Shown here: positions 1-8,463 of the stretch, piece by piece
Position numbering within the stretch: position 1 is the first letter of the stretch
Layout of the letters: each line of letters opens with the position of its first letter
Assembly: GCF_042684265.1 (NCBI RefSeq)
Contig: NZ_JBHULB010000007.1
Span: forward strand, 62,001-126,000
Origin: Croceitalea marina
Lineage (GTDB): Bacteria > Bacteroidota > Bacteroidia > Flavobacteriales > Flavobacteriaceae
Reading direction: 5' to 3'
Length of the DNA stretch: 64,000 bases
Notes under the pieces: generated by a model
The model's input: only the letters and a program-made list of their open reading frames with translations
Database searches by the model: none
What the model was told of the DNA's origin: nothing
Translations under genes and position numbers: made by a program

Positions 1-317
1 TCATTCTTTAAAGCATAATCTATAAGTTCATCATTGTAAATTGACAAGCTATCTTGTTCTTCCAAGGAAAGGTGGAGCATATTTTTTTGATAAAGGACGT
101 GCCCATAAATAGTATCCTTTTCATTTTTCTTCAAATGAAAATATAATCTATTTACCGCTTTGAACCTATCATCAATTGGAAGGTTGGTATCTGTTGAAAT
201 ATTAAAGTAAAACGAAATGCTGTCACTGATACTTTCGATCTTTGAATCATGTTTCACAGTTTTTGATATGCAAGAAAAACAAAAAGCTATTATAGTTAGC
301 GGTAGTAATTTTTTCAA
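1..317 (-). CDS. Partial lipoprotein, N-terminal part only (TPR-like)
   Basis: The reading frame is open from a TTG start at 317 to the window edge, about 105 codons, with the C-terminus missing. The N-terminus is two lysines, a hydrophobic stretch and a lipobox-like FSC (Cys about residue 16), so it is probably a lipoprotein. The visible body is charged and helical in feel, like the N-terminus of Bacteroidota TPR-containing sensor or regulator proteins. That likeness is an inference, and the family cannot be fixed from this fragment. There is no ATG alternative near the signal sequence, so TTG is the best start. Confidence 0.5.
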   Translation of the reverse strand, partial: MKKLLPLTIIAFCFSCISKTVKHDSKIESISDSISFYFNISTDTNLPIDDRFKAVNRLYFHLKKNEKDTIYGHVLYQKNMLHLSLEEQDSLSIYNDELIDYALKN

Positions 318-397
318 ACCAATTTTTTAAAAAAGCATTTAACCAAAAAAAGAGCCATACTCGAAAGTATAGCTCAAATTAGTAAAAATTATCCTCT

Positions 398-562
398 TCA
401 TTGATTTCCTCCTGGTGGTGGTTTAGGAGGCGGATTACCATCATCTCCTTCTGTTGCTAGGGTTTCATACAAAGATTCGTCTTCAGCGACATTTCCCTTA
501 TCGCAGGAGAATAAAAACATATTAAAAACCATTGCCATTAAGGCTATCATTACTTTTTTCAT
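398..562 (-). CDS. Small putative lipoprotein (54 aa), function unknown
   Basis: A 54-residue protein starting at the ATG at 562. It has a Lys-Lys N-terminus, a Met/Ala/Phe-rich hydrophobic core and a lipobox FSC (Cys about residue 20), then an acidic stretch and a Pro/Gly-rich tail (PPPKPPP). The frame stays open upstream, but those extra residues would bury the signal peptide, so the short start is preferred. Tiny lipoproteins with acidic, proline-rich tails are common next to signalling genes in Flavobacteriia. No specific function can be assigned. Confidence 0.55.
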   Translation of the reverse strand: MKKVMIALMAMVFNMFLFSCDKGNVAEDESLYETLATEGDDGNPPPKPPPGGNQ

Positions 563-830
563 ACTATTTGTTTTAAAAAATTGGACATAGGAGTGGCTGT
601 CTGGGATTTTCCCAGATTCATTTTCACCAATTCTATTAGAGTTTGGAGTACTCCGCTTTTTGGAAAGTGGAAATCTTATGCGGCAGCATTCAGCTACTTT
701 CCAATTGGCCAAAAACTGGCCACATTATAGATTTCCGTAAGAATGATTTTTCTAGAAATACTATGTTAGCAATGCATAGTGAATCATTCCTAAGAACAAA
801 TTTATATGAGGTAAAATGTTATTTTTATAA

Positions 831-895
831 GTGATTCCAAGAATTCCGATAGTTCCCAAGAATTCCAGAGAAGTTCCGAAAATTCCAACCAAGCC
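831..895 (+). repeat. Short imperfect tandem repeats upstream of 896 gene
   Basis: Between 831 and 890 a motif of about 20 bases containing TTCC-nn-GAATTCC or close variants occurs three times, ending five bases before the ATG at 896. The repeat is in-frame-compatible with the downstream gene, but no start codon lies upstream of it. It is either a 5' leader repeat or a decayed coding extension. Confidence 0.35.
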
Positions 896-1888
896 ATGGA
901 GAATAAGACAATCAAAAGCTATCAAAAGGAGATTCTAGCCAAATATAAAAGGGAAAAAGGTGGAGAATTGAGGGGGTATCTTGCTGCGCCAACTCGTAGT
1001 CAGATTAGAGATGCTTGTGTTTATTTATTCCATAGGAGAAATGAAAAAAACGACGAATATATTTTAAATCGTTTTTTTCAATTTAAGAACGATGATAATA
1101 AGCTCATAGAAATTGAAAATTTTGGAGATGGGAGGTTCAGGTCTATTGAAAATTTTTTAAAAGAAGAAGTTGAAAATACTAGTGTAAGAAACCTTAACCT
1201 GATAAGTTGGTTGATAGATTTCAAACCCCGACCTTATGAGGAATATTCAAAATTTGAGAATTCAAATTCTGAAGAGAAACCAGCAGATAAGCCTGAATCT
1301 GAAATTAGTGATAAGTTCGATGATGATGACAATAATGATGGACTTAAAATAAATCAAGAAGAAGAAATAGAAGAATTCAAAAGGAAAAAAAGGAAGGAAG
1401 AAACAAAAAAGATTGTAATGATAATTGGCATTGTTATCGGAGCTATTTTAACGACAATAGGGATTTTAAAAAACCAATCGGTTACTAATGAAGTTGACGA
1501 TTTGCCTCCAAATAATGAAGTAATAAATAATACCTCTAATCAATTAGTTAATCCGAGCAGTTGTATGACATGGGCAGATTCCATCTATGTCGAAGTTTCC
1601 TGTGATAATGGGCCATTTTCCAGATATGGAACCAAAGTAGATACACTAGACCAAATGAAATTGAAAAAAATGAAAAAAGTAACAGTGGATGCTGCTTATA
1701 AGTTTTTTTCAGAATCGAACGAGCCTTTGATTTGGTATTACAAAAAAAGTAGTAGGGAAATCGAATATTTTACAGCACCAGGCTTACATCCAACAAATGG
1801 AGAAACTTTGCGTAAAATAACGCCTTATATTATTGAAACTTATGTGCCTATACATTCTAAGAAGAAAAACTCTTTTATAAATCAATAA
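896..1888 (+). CDS. Membrane protein of unknown function, one TM helix
   Basis: A 330-residue protein with an N-terminal soluble part (about 1-115) rich in Lys, Arg and aromatic residues, and a strongly acidic linker (about 118-155, with repeated Glu, Asp and Asn). A Lys/Arg block follows, then one transmembrane helix at about 172-192 (Ile/Gly/Val-rich), and a C-terminal part of about 130 residues with two cysteines close together. The basic block before the helix suggests the N-terminal part is cytoplasmic and the C-terminal part periplasmic, as in anti-sigma or signal-transmitting proteins. I do not recognise the family. Confidence 0.7.
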   Translation: MENKTIKSYQKEILAKYKREKGGELRGYLAAPTRSQIRDACVYLFHRRNEKNDEYILNRFFQFKNDDNKLIEIENFGDGRFRSIENFLKEEVENTSVRNLNLISWLIDFKPRPYEEYSKFENSNSEEKPADKPESEISDKFDDDDNNDGLKINQEEEIEEFKRKKRKEETKKIVMIIGIVIGAILTTIGILKNQSVTNEVDDLPPNNEVINNTSNQLVNPSSCMTWADSIYVEVSCDNGPFSRYGTKVDTLDQMKLKKMKKVTVDAAYKFFSESNEPLIWYYKKSSREIEYFTAPGLHPTNGETLRKITPYIIETYVPIHSKKKNSFINQ

Positions 1889-2089
1889 AAACAAGAATAG
1901 TTACTATATCTATTTCTTACAAAACTCTTTGCAGAACGCACCTTGTGTAAAGAGTTTAATTTGCGGCGAGAGTTTTAATATCTTCTTAAAAAGTTCAAAA
2001 AAACGATAAGTTCATATATACCCCTTACATTGATTTAACTTTTTCGTTAACAAAATTTGAAATATATTCAGCACCTACCAAAGCCAACC

Positions 2090-2305
2090 ATGACTGAAAA
2101 CATAAGAAGATTGTTCAAGCAGATGAATCATAATACCAAGGAGGAAGCCTTGGTCTGCCTAAAAAAAGAGTTTAACCTTCAAAATAGGAAATTAATAATA
2201 GACGCATGGATTTTAGGTGGACTAATACCCGAGGCCTATCAAGAAAGAACCGTCAAATTGTTTCAAAATCTACTTAGGAAGCAGCAGGCTTTAAAAGCTA
2301 AATAA
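2090..2305 (+). CDS. Small helical protein, function unknown (71 aa)
   Basis: A short frame on the strand opposite to hipA. It is open from a TTG at 2057, but the ATG at 2090 (MTENIRRLFKQM...) gives a better-looking start. The product is charged and likely all helical, without signal peptide or membrane segment. It stands alone between a 200-base AT-rich gap and the convergent HipA gene. Coding status rests on a clean frame and plausible composition only. Confidence 0.4.
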   Translation: MTENIRRLFKQMNHNTKEEALVCLKKEFNLQNRKLIIDAWILGGLIPEAYQERTVKLFQNLLRKQQALKAK

Positions 2306-2351
2306 AGGATTTAAAAACCATAGATTAAATTAAGCATTAAAATTTATGTAG

Positions 2352-3605
2352 TTATTCCCACCTAAAGGCACCTTCCATTAGCTGCATTTCACTGTTCTTG
2401 ATTCCTATTGTCTTAGCAACATCTTTCCAACATCTAACTGCTGTCAATACTTCACTCAAAATGACATTCATTTCCTCTTCATTTAAACGAAAATATTCCC
2501 TCACACTTTTAGCCAAATCAAAGTCCAATGCATTATCATCCATATCGATATTTAACGACAATCCGTCTTTTTCTATAGATGGGTTTAAATCATAGGCTGG
2601 AGATAAAATCCAACCCTTATTCGTTAAAATAAAGCCATGGTTTCGCAAATGGTCATCAGTATTTGAAATGGCGATATTGAAGACAATACGTCGCCAGAGC
2701 TGGTGCAAGTTGGCTTCCACATCAATTCCGTAATTCTCTATAAATTCCACAATTTCAAGATAACTTGGTGCCGCCTCTTTTATGGTATCTTCTGTATTCC
2801 CTGTCATGGTCATTGCCGAGGCAAAGTGTATACGTTTCTCCTCTTCCCTATCAAAGCGTTTGGTCAAGAAGGTATGGTACTGGCCGCTAATTTTTTCCAC
2901 TTTGGATGCTGCCATATCAATGCCTGCAGCTACGGCCAATCGATAGGCCAAAAATTCCCATAGCGCTTTGTCAACGGTATCTGTTTTGGATGGAAACTTT
3001 GCAATCCACAGGTTTTTCCTTATATCAAAAACATTGGCCTTGGGTCTGGCACCACCCAATGAGGAACCTGGCGCAATCAATACGGCGATCCATTTTTTCA
3101 GCGCTTCATCCTGAGCATCACTTTCCAACTGTTTGACAGCTTCCTGCAAGTCGCCCAAGGATGACCAGGGCGGTGTTGGTGTCTGGGCATCGTTATCCAA
3201 AAACGGACCTTCCAAGTCGGTCTTAAATCGTAAAGCGCCCATTCGGCTTTCATCAAAAACACCTAGTAGATAATCAATTTCGTAAAGGGTTTTTAGCTTT
3301 TCATTTTTCGCCCGAGCATCTTGTGCAGCCCTGCGTTTCATCAGGGTTTTGCCCCAAGTATCAGGCATACTGTCTAGAAAAATGCCAAAATTCTCTTTGT
3401 TGGTAGGAAACTGTGGCCCGGAATAAAACTCAATGTCAGGGTCGAGCAAACGCTGTGCATCGGTTTTTAACCAGGTTTTATCGTATTCAAAACTGAAGGC
3501 TTTCTTTCCTTTAGCGAAATGCGCCGATAGCGTACCGATGAGCGTTGGTTTTTCTAAACCGTCCCAATCTGCAAAAACATATATGTCAAACTTTCCTTCT
3601 GCCAT
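2352..3605 (-). CDS. hipA: HipA-family serine/threonine kinase toxin
   Basis: A 417-residue HipA-like kinase. The N-terminal part carries the HipA couple-domain pattern, including the GIFLDSMPDTWG stretch (about 74-85). The kinase motifs are visible: a Gly-rich ATP loop G-SSLGGARPK (180-189), the catalytic loop N-T-D-D-H-L-R-N-H-G-F (315-325) with the Asp and Asn expected of HipA kinases, and the metal-binding SPAYDL (335-340). Known HipA enzymes phosphorylate translation-related targets such as GltX and induce dormancy; the target here is unknown. It lies two bases downstream of the XRE antitoxin gene, the normal toxin-antitoxin order. No key residue is obviously missing, so it is probably active. 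Confidence 0.93.
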   Translation of the reverse strand: MAEGKFDIYVFADWDGLEKPTLIGTLSAHFAKGKKAFSFEYDKTWLKTDAQRLLDPDIEFYSGPQFPTNKENFGIFLDSMPDTWGKTLMKRRAAQDARAKNEKLKTLYEIDYLLGVFDESRMGALRFKTDLEGPFLDNDAQTPTPPWSSLGDLQEAVKQLESDAQDEALKKWIAVLIAPGSSLGGARPKANVFDIRKNLWIAKFPSKTDTVDKALWEFLAYRLAVAAGIDMAASKVEKISGQYHTFLTKRFDREEEKRIHFASAMTMTGNTEDTIKEAAPSYLEIVEFIENYGIDVEANLHQLWRRIVFNIAISNTDDHLRNHGFILTNKGWILSPAYDLNPSIEKDGLSLNIDMDDNALDFDLAKSVREYFRLNEEEMNVILSEVLTAVRCWKDVAKTIGIKNSEMQLMEGAFRWE

Positions 3606-3607
3606 TA

Positions 3608-3895
3608 TTATAATAAATCAAGGTCTTGCAGTTTTCTTCCGAATTCATCGTCTACTGCTAGCTTTTTGAAGTCCTCTTCAAGATTCAATACTCTAAACAC
3701 ATTGAAGTAAGAACCTATAGCAACCCTTGGGTCGCCCTTTTCTATTCTATACAATGTAGTTCGGTTAATTCCCGCGCGTTCGGAAACCTGCTCGGTCGTA
3801 AGCTTTCTTCGCCTTCTCGCCAACTTTATATTCTCGCCCAACCGCTCAAAAATCTTATGGTACTTTGGCAATAGAATAACCTTCTTAGGATTCAT
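3608..3895 (-). CDS. hipB: HipB-like XRE antitoxin / repressor
   Basis: A 95-residue HTH_3 (Cro/CI) protein. The helix-turn-helix core runs from about residue 21 to 60 (LARRRRKLTTEQVSERAGI, then NRTTLYRIEKGD). The ATG at 3895 is chosen because upstream in-frame residues would run across the palindromic operator region and have non-coding composition. It is immediately followed by hipA, so it should be the cognate antitoxin and autorepressor. It is longer at the N-terminus than the HTH alone needs, with 20 extra residues. Confidence 0.88.
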   Translation of the reverse strand: MNPKKVILLPKYHKIFERLGENIKLARRRRKLTTEQVSERAGINRTTLYRIEKGDPRVAIGSYFNVFRVLNLEEDFKKLAVDDEFGRKLQDLDLL

Positions 3896-3898
3896 TTT

Positions 3899-3945
3899 GT
3901 TGTATATTTTCAACAAATTTAATGTTTTTGTTGATATTATGCAAC
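3899..3945. promoter_or_regulatory. Paired HipB operators, GTTG-N8-CAAC twice
   Basis: Two 16-bp sites of identical design, GTTG-N8-CAAC, at 3899-3914 and 3930-3945. Their starts are 31 bp apart, close to three helical turns. Between them the inner halves form another inverted pair (CAACAAA 3911-3917 and TTTGTTG 3927-3933). The N8 spacing matches the half-site-N8-half-site layout known for E. coli HipB operators, though the half-site sequence differs. The sites fill nearly all of the 70 bp between hipB and the divergent DUF2971 gene. Confidence 0.7.
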
Positions 3946-3965
3946 ATTTATGACGATTCAATAGT

Positions 3966-4748
3966 ATGCACAGCATTTTCAATCCAGACCACCATTTGTC
4001 CATTTCCATGGGCGTACCCCATATGTTTCGATTCCGACCGCCCAATGATTATACCCTAAGCGAAATTGAAGAAAACTACATTTGGTTTTCTGACAGGGAT
4101 TCGTTGAATGACGAAATGGATTCAAATCCAGAATTTGTGAAGCTTTCAACCAATCTAGATGAAATTAAACTATTATACGATACCATAGCAGCACATATCC
4201 TGGACCCAAGAACAAAAAAGTATTTTGATGAACACATGACCGAAGAAACTCTTCAGGAATTTGCTTCTTCAAAAATCAAACCCTTTATATCGAGTTTTGG
4301 CATTGCCTGCTTTACGATGTACCCGATGAACGCAAAGCTATGGGAAATCTATGCAGATAATAACCAAGGCGTCTGTCTTCATTTTGATAGTAGCAATGAC
4401 CCTAAATTTTTCCATAACATTCTTCCAATCCATTATGTCTCCGGGCTAAAGGAGCATGAATACAACCCTATTTCGCAACCCAACCATATTGTCGATTTGT
4501 TCTACAAAAAGACAAAAGAATGGTCCTATGAGAAAGAGCTTCGCCTTCTAAAAGAGAAAGCTGGAAGGGTTTATTATAAGCCAACTTCTTTGCTGAATGT
4601 GCTTATCGGTCGCGATGCCAAATCAGACTTCGTAAAAGAAGTTGTGAACGCAGTCAAACAATATCACAAACATGTAAAAGTTTTTCAGGTAGCAGGGCCA
4701 GTATCGATAGGTAAACTTTCTTACAGACCTTTATATATTCCAGAATAA
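3966..4748 (+). CDS. DUF2971 family protein
   Basis: A 260-residue protein with the DUF2971 pattern: an early FRF...WFSDRDSLNDEMD segment (about 21-53), the middle S-FGIACFT ... LWEIYADNNQGVCLHF segment (about 110-142), and the later W-YEKELRLLKEK motif (about 178-190). DUF2971 proteins are often found in defence or toxin contexts, and their biochemical role is unknown to me. The ATG at 3966 is used; ATGs at residues 15 and 20 are possible. It is divergent from hipBA and shares the operator-filled promoter region, so co-regulation by HipB is likely. Confidence 0.85.
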   Translation: MHSIFNPDHHLSISMGVPHMFRFRPPNDYTLSEIEENYIWFSDRDSLNDEMDSNPEFVKLSTNLDEIKLLYDTIAAHILDPRTKKYFDEHMTEETLQEFASSKIKPFISSFGIACFTMYPMNAKLWEIYADNNQGVCLHFDSSNDPKFFHNILPIHYVSGLKEHEYNPISQPNHIVDLFYKKTKEWSYEKELRLLKEKAGRVYYKPTSLLNVLIGRDAKSDFVKEVVNAVKQYHKHVKVFQVAGPVSIGKLSYRPLYIPE

Positions 4749-5060
4749 GAATCTAACGGGTTTAGTCGTCATTCCAAGCACAAGTTGCACCACCTTCTAA
4801 ACTAGTATTTGACAACACCCCTAATACCAATAAATTAGAAATGAGTCATTATCGTAGTTTATGACTATCAATTCTTCATCAAGAAAAATTGATTCCGTTC
4901 TTACCTCTTACTACCTGTATACCAAAATTTTATGAATAATCTCACTATTACCTTTTGCCTAATTCACACTAAAGCGCATTTAAAAAGGGTTACCCTACCG
5001 AACAAAATTTAGAGCCTTTAAGCCCTAGAAAACAACTTAAATATGACCTCCACACTAACT

Positions 5061-5075
5061 GTATCAACCTGATAC
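5061..5075. repeat. Small perfect inverted repeat in the 4749-5251 gap
   Basis: GTATCA-ACC-TGATAC, a perfect 6-bp stem with a 3-base loop, in the 500-base non-coding stretch between the DUF2971 gene and the tRNA. The rest of that gap is AT-rich with no convincing reading frame. Confidence 0.3.
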
Positions 5076-5113
5076 AATTGCAGGAATAGCTAGGAACACA
5101 GAAGATGTCAAAA

Positions 5114-5144
5114 TTTTGTTTTTTAAAAATAAATCGTACTTTTA
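5114..5144 (+). promoter_or_regulatory. Candidate Bacteroidota promoter for tRNA-fMet
   Basis: TTTTG at 5114-5118, an 18-base spacer and TACTTTTA at 5137-5144 approximate the TTTG / TAnnTTTG pattern of Bacteroidota primary sigma factor promoters. Transcription would start about 100 bases upstream of the tRNA. The fit at the second box is imperfect. Confidence 0.35.
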
Positions 5145-5251
5145 CACACTTGAAAAGCGTACACGCGACCGCACAAAAAGTACTATTTCAAGAAATTTAA
5201 CAAAAATATTAACCTTTTGGTTTTCAATTACTTAGGGTTTTAAAAATACAT

Positions 5252-5324
<73 letters not shown>

Positions 5325-5330
5325 CTACAT

Positions 5331-5381
5331 AACCCATTGATTGACAGTATTCTAAAACTGTTGTCAATGGGTTCTTTTTTT
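5331..5381 (+). terminator. Intrinsic terminator of tRNA-fMet, overlapping int start
   Basis: AACCCATTGA at 5331-5340 pairs perfectly with TCAATGGGTT at 5364-5373, with a shorter inner stem CAGT/ACTG. Seven T residues follow (5375-5381). The ATG of the integrase (5367) is in the 3' arm of this hairpin, so folding of an RNA started upstream would hide the integrase start. Confidence 0.75.
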
Positions 5382-6647
5382 GATATATTGCAAAGCGCAT
5401 ACGCTACCGCATACAAACACGGATTGGAAAGGAAAAAATATACGGAACCGAAAATATATCATGGCGGGGATAGTTTTGACCTCTCCAAAAGGTGGTATGT
5501 CTACTACTCCTTCGCTAAACCCGACCTTTTAGACAAATTCGGAAATCCCGTTTTGATTCGCCAAACGCCGATAACCATGAGCGTCAATAAAAATTTTAAG
5601 TCCAAAGCGGAAAGGTTATTGCACTTGGGGATTATCAAGGAAGTTCTGCTGGAAATGCTGAAAGAAGGGTATTCCCCTTATAAGGACAAGCTTAAGCTCA
5701 ACTCAAAATCCTTGGAATATACGGCTGGAGCGGCACTGGATTATGCGTATGGCATAAAGCTCAGTGAACTTTCGGAAACTTCCGTCAAAGATTACAAAAG
5801 TCGATATGGCAGGTTTAAAACTTATTTGGATAAAAAGAATCTACTTGACAAAAGTATCCTCAGCATTACCAAACAGACCGTCAACGATTATCTTCAAGGT
5901 ATTGTCAAAACGTCCAGTGCAAGAAATCGGAATAACACGCGTATTGTATTGAGTTCCCTATTTGGTGAACTTGAAAACAACGAAATCATCCCAAGAAATT
6001 TTATCGAGAACATAAAGGTACTTAATACAAAGTCAGTGAGCCATAAGACTTACTCCCTAGAAGTTTTGGAAGGTTTGTTTGCCTATATGAAGAAAAACGA
6101 CCCCATTCTGTTGCTTTTCGTGAAGTTTGTTTCTTATAATTTTTTACGCCCAATCGAGGTATGTAGACTAAGGGCCAAGGATATTTTTCTATCTCAAAAA
6201 CTATTGCGCGTTCAGGCAAAGAACAAACCTGAAAAGACTAAAATAATACCTGACATAGTTCTTCGCGAAATTCAAGATTTTGACTTCTCAATTCAAAACC
6301 AATTTTTATTTACTCCAACTGGTATCGGAGAATGGGAAGCTACGGAATCAAGTAGAAGGGATTACTTTACAAAACGGTTCTGGAAGCTCAAAAAGAAATA
6401 TAACGAATATCTACTTACAAATGGGAAAACTCTGCAATTGGGAAGTGAATACACCATCTATTCCTTTAGGCATACTTTTATCACACTGCTTTTTAGAAAG
6501 TTCAGAAAAGAATTTACGTACACCGAAACATGTGACAAATTGATGCTGATTACAGGTCATTCTACCTTAGATGCGCTTAAGTCTTATTTGAAGGACATTG
6601 ATGCGGAACTCCCAGAGGATTATAGTGGTTTGTTATCACTTAACTAG
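5367..6647 (+). CDS. int: Tyrosine recombinase / ICE integrase
   Basis: A 426-residue phage-type integrase with N-terminal arm/SAM-like domains and a C-terminal catalytic domain. Catalytic residues are visible: R261 in FLRPIEVCRL, R368-H369 in YSFRHTFIT, H398 in ITGHS, and the nucleophile Y407 in LKSYLKD. The first His of the H-x-x-R box is Tyr (Y365), a variant often seen in Bacteroidota integrases. A TTG at 5337 would add ten residues inside the terminator stem; the ATG at 5367 is preferred. Its position 43 bases after the tRNA, pointing into the element, makes it the ICE integrase acting on the tRNA 3' end. Confidence 0.93.
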   Translation: MGSFFDILQSAYATAYKHGLERKKYTEPKIYHGGDSFDLSKRWYVYYSFAKPDLLDKFGNPVLIRQTPITMSVNKNFKSKAERLLHLGIIKEVLLEMLKEGYSPYKDKLKLNSKSLEYTAGAALDYAYGIKLSELSETSVKDYKSRYGRFKTYLDKKNLLDKSILSITKQTVNDYLQGIVKTSSARNRNNTRIVLSSLFGELENNEIIPRNFIENIKVLNTKSVSHKTYSLEVLEGLFAYMKKNDPILLLFVKFVSYNFLRPIEVCRLRAKDIFLSQKLLRVQAKNKPEKTKIIPDIVLREIQDFDFSIQNQFLFTPTGIGEWEATESSRRDYFTKRFWKLKKKYNEYLLTNGKTLQLGSEYTIYSFRHTFITLLFRKFRKEFTYTETCDKLMLITGHSTLDALKSYLKDIDAELPEDYSGLLSLN

Positions 6648-6714
6648 TTCTAGACCAACAAACGTAAAACAATGTTGTTGTTAGACCTAAACTTAGCGAT
6701 AACTGCTAAATTCA

Positions 6715-6918
6715 TTATTTGTTCAAATGTAGCTTACCCATAGAAAGGAATAGGTTTCTATAATGTTTTTTTAGTTTTTCTCTTTCAGTCATGGGTTTTG
6801 GTTTATGGTCAGGACGTGCCTTAGCTATCTTCTGGGATAGAATAGCTTCCATATCCTCTACGGATAAGCTATCCACCAGGGCATTTAACAATTTTTCGCT
6901 GACCAGGCTTCCTTCCAT
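6715..6918 (-). CDS. Small mobilization-linked protein, function unknown
   Basis: A 67-residue charged protein with an N-terminal segment patterned like a short helical bundle (SEKLLNALVDSLSVEDMEAIL) and a Lys/Arg-rich C-terminus. It starts six bases after the relaxase stop, so it is the last gene of the mobC-relaxase operon. It is probably an accessory of DNA processing, inferred from position only. Confidence 0.6.
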   Translation of the reverse strand: MEGSLVSEKLLNALVDSLSVEDMEAILSQKIAKARPDHKPKPMTEREKLKKHYRNLFLSMGKLHLNK

Positions 6919-6924
6919 GACGCA

Positions 6925-7953
6925 CTATAACCTCCTTTTTTTTCTTTTCTTCCTTCGCTTCCAACGGTCAAAATCCTCCAGCTCCATTTTGAAAGGAGTG
7001 AAAGGTTCATCATCTAGGCCATCTTTTTGAGTGCCTCCCAAATCGTATTTTGGTTTTTCACTAATTTGGATTGTCCCTCTCGTAGCATCTTTTGTTTCTC
7101 CGCCAACGTTCCTTGATGAGCCTGTATCTTGAGCAACAGCTCCTTTATTTCCTTGTTCTGGATGATTATTTTCGAGAATAACTGTACGGTCTCTGATTTG
7201 TTCATAATCAATTTGTTTTATGATGTTGTTCCATGAATATTTTCGGCCCAGACTGCTCCCCTTATAAATCACTCCTTCATATTTAAAGGAGATACCGGAG
7301 ACCCTTCCCGTGGTCTTGCTTATATTGAACTTTGGCCAAATATTTTTTGAATGCAATTGATGGATGAACTCCTCCGTCGTTTCTGAGTGTTTCAATGCCT
7401 CTCTCAGTTGCTGTTGAAGTATACTTTTTATCGGTGCGTTACCGGTCCGAAGCGATTTCTCGATTTCCTTTTGAGTGAGTGCCACCGTTCGCTCCAAAGT
7501 TGCGTCCGGTAGCTCTGAAAGACCATATTTCTTTTCCAGTTTTCGTACCAAACGTTCACTACGCTCATAATCGTTGCTATCGCTGACCAGCGCCCCGGAT
7601 AGTTTTACCCTGTTGGCAACGATATGAATGTGTTGGTGGCTTTGGTCGTCATGGCGGTACATGATGTATTGGTTGTCATCGAATCCCATTCCCTTGAGAT
7701 AGTCAGATCCCATCGAAACGAATTCCTTGTCACTCATTTTTTCATTCGGCGGAAGGTTCAAGGAAACATGATATACTGCTTTGCTTAATCTGGGGCGTAA
7801 CTTTCTGACCACATTGAACTCCTTGGTCATCTCCACCGTACAGTCCAAATCGATGTTTGCGTCCAGCACAACGGCCTCGCCCTGTTCTACCTTTTTTTGG
7901 TTGTAGGCCAACAGTCCGTAAAAATCCCTGCCCTTTATCTGTTTGGCTATCAT
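6925..7953 (-). CDS. MobP-type relaxase (Relaxase/Mobilization domain)
   Basis: A 342-residue relaxase. The metal-binding three-His motif is clear: H101-x4-H106-x-H108-x-H110 in HDDQSHQHIHIVANRV. Tyr12 or Tyr17 near the N-terminus is the expected catalytic tyrosine for nicking oriT. Pre-motif residues at about 58-67 (KAVYHVSLNLPP) match the family's first beta strands. The C-terminal third (about 245-342) is low-complexity and ends in a very basic Arg/Lys tail, likely DNA-binding. It overlaps mobC by four bases (ATGA), so the two are translationally coupled. It nicks and pilots ICE DNA in conjugation. Confidence 0.93.
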   Translation of the reverse strand: MIAKQIKGRDFYGLLAYNQKKVEQGEAVVLDANIDLDCTVEMTKEFNVVRKLRPRLSKAVYHVSLNLPPNEKMSDKEFVSMGSDYLKGMGFDDNQYIMYRHDDQSHQHIHIVANRVKLSGALVSDSNDYERSERLVRKLEKKYGLSELPDATLERTVALTQKEIEKSLRTGNAPIKSILQQQLREALKHSETTEEFIHQLHSKNIWPKFNISKTTGRVSGISFKYEGVIYKGSSLGRKYSWNNIIKQIDYEQIRDRTVILENNHPEQGNKGAVAQDTGSSRNVGGETKDATRGTIQISEKPKYDLGGTQKDGLDDEPFTPFKMELEDFDRWKRRKKRKKRRL

Positions 7954-8291
7954 TTGTTCTTGATATTAGATTTTAGTTCATGTAACATTCGTCTTACCTC
8001 TGCAAGTTGCTGGTGCAGAATTTTAGGCGAGTGCATACGCAAATGGGAATTTTTCGTAAGCTGATTAATGTTATTTCCTATCCGGCTCAGCTCGACGAAA
8101 AGTCTTCTATCCTCCGGTGTTATTTTGGTCCTGGGAAGCGGTCTGCCCGTGACCCTTTTTCGGATGTAGTCCGGTATGCCCATGCCCAACGTGGCCGCAT
8201 TTCCCGAAACAATCAAGTATTCGTTGATCGTCATACGCACATTGACCCGTATCGCTTTTAGTGATTCAATATCCTTTTTTGGCCGCGCCAT
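7950..8291 (-). CDS. mobC: MobC-like relaxosome accessory protein
   Basis: A 113-residue protein with an N-terminal ribbon-helix-helix-like stretch (KAIRVNVRMTINEYLIVSGNAATLG) and the MobC signature ELSRIGNNINQLTK at about 68-82. MobC proteins bind oriT and help open it for the relaxase. The gene starts directly beside the inverted-repeat oriT candidate, which supports that role. Confidence 0.9.
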   Translation of the reverse strand: MARPKKDIESLKAIRVNVRMTINEYLIVSGNAATLGMGIPDYIRKRVTGRPLPRTKITPEDRRLFVELSRIGNNINQLTKNSHLRMHSPKILHQQLAEVRRMLHELKSNIKNK

Positions 8292-8307
8292 AATTCTGGG
8301 GTTTGGG

Positions 8308-8381
8308 GAGGATCACCAACAAGCCTCGCGAACGAAGTGAGCGGTTTTTGCTTGCAAAAACATGGCTTGCTACGTGACCTC
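8308..8381. other. Candidate oriT: nested inverted repeats upstream of mobC
   Basis: Two 18-bp arms, 8308-8325 and 8364-8381, are inverted copies with a few mismatches (GAGGATCAC..CAAGCC against GGCTTG..GTGACCTC). Inside them is a perfect hairpin, GTTTTTGC-TT-GCAAAAAC, at about 8344-8361. The site sits 17 bases upstream of mobC in the only sizeable gap (8292-8463) of the mobilization operon. Nested repeats beside mobC-relaxase genes are the standard layout of an oriT. The nick site cannot be placed by eye. Confidence 0.6.
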
Positions 8382-8463
8382 CGATTAACTTAGGCCAAAC
8401 CTAAAACATATCGCAAGTCAAGAGGGGCTTTGGCGTACATGGAGTGTTGTACGGTAAATGGAT

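Noticed and set aside
643..834. Plus-strand frame of 63 codons
   Set aside because: Partly antisense to the lipoprotein upstream region, no credible start or composition, and it runs into the short repeats.
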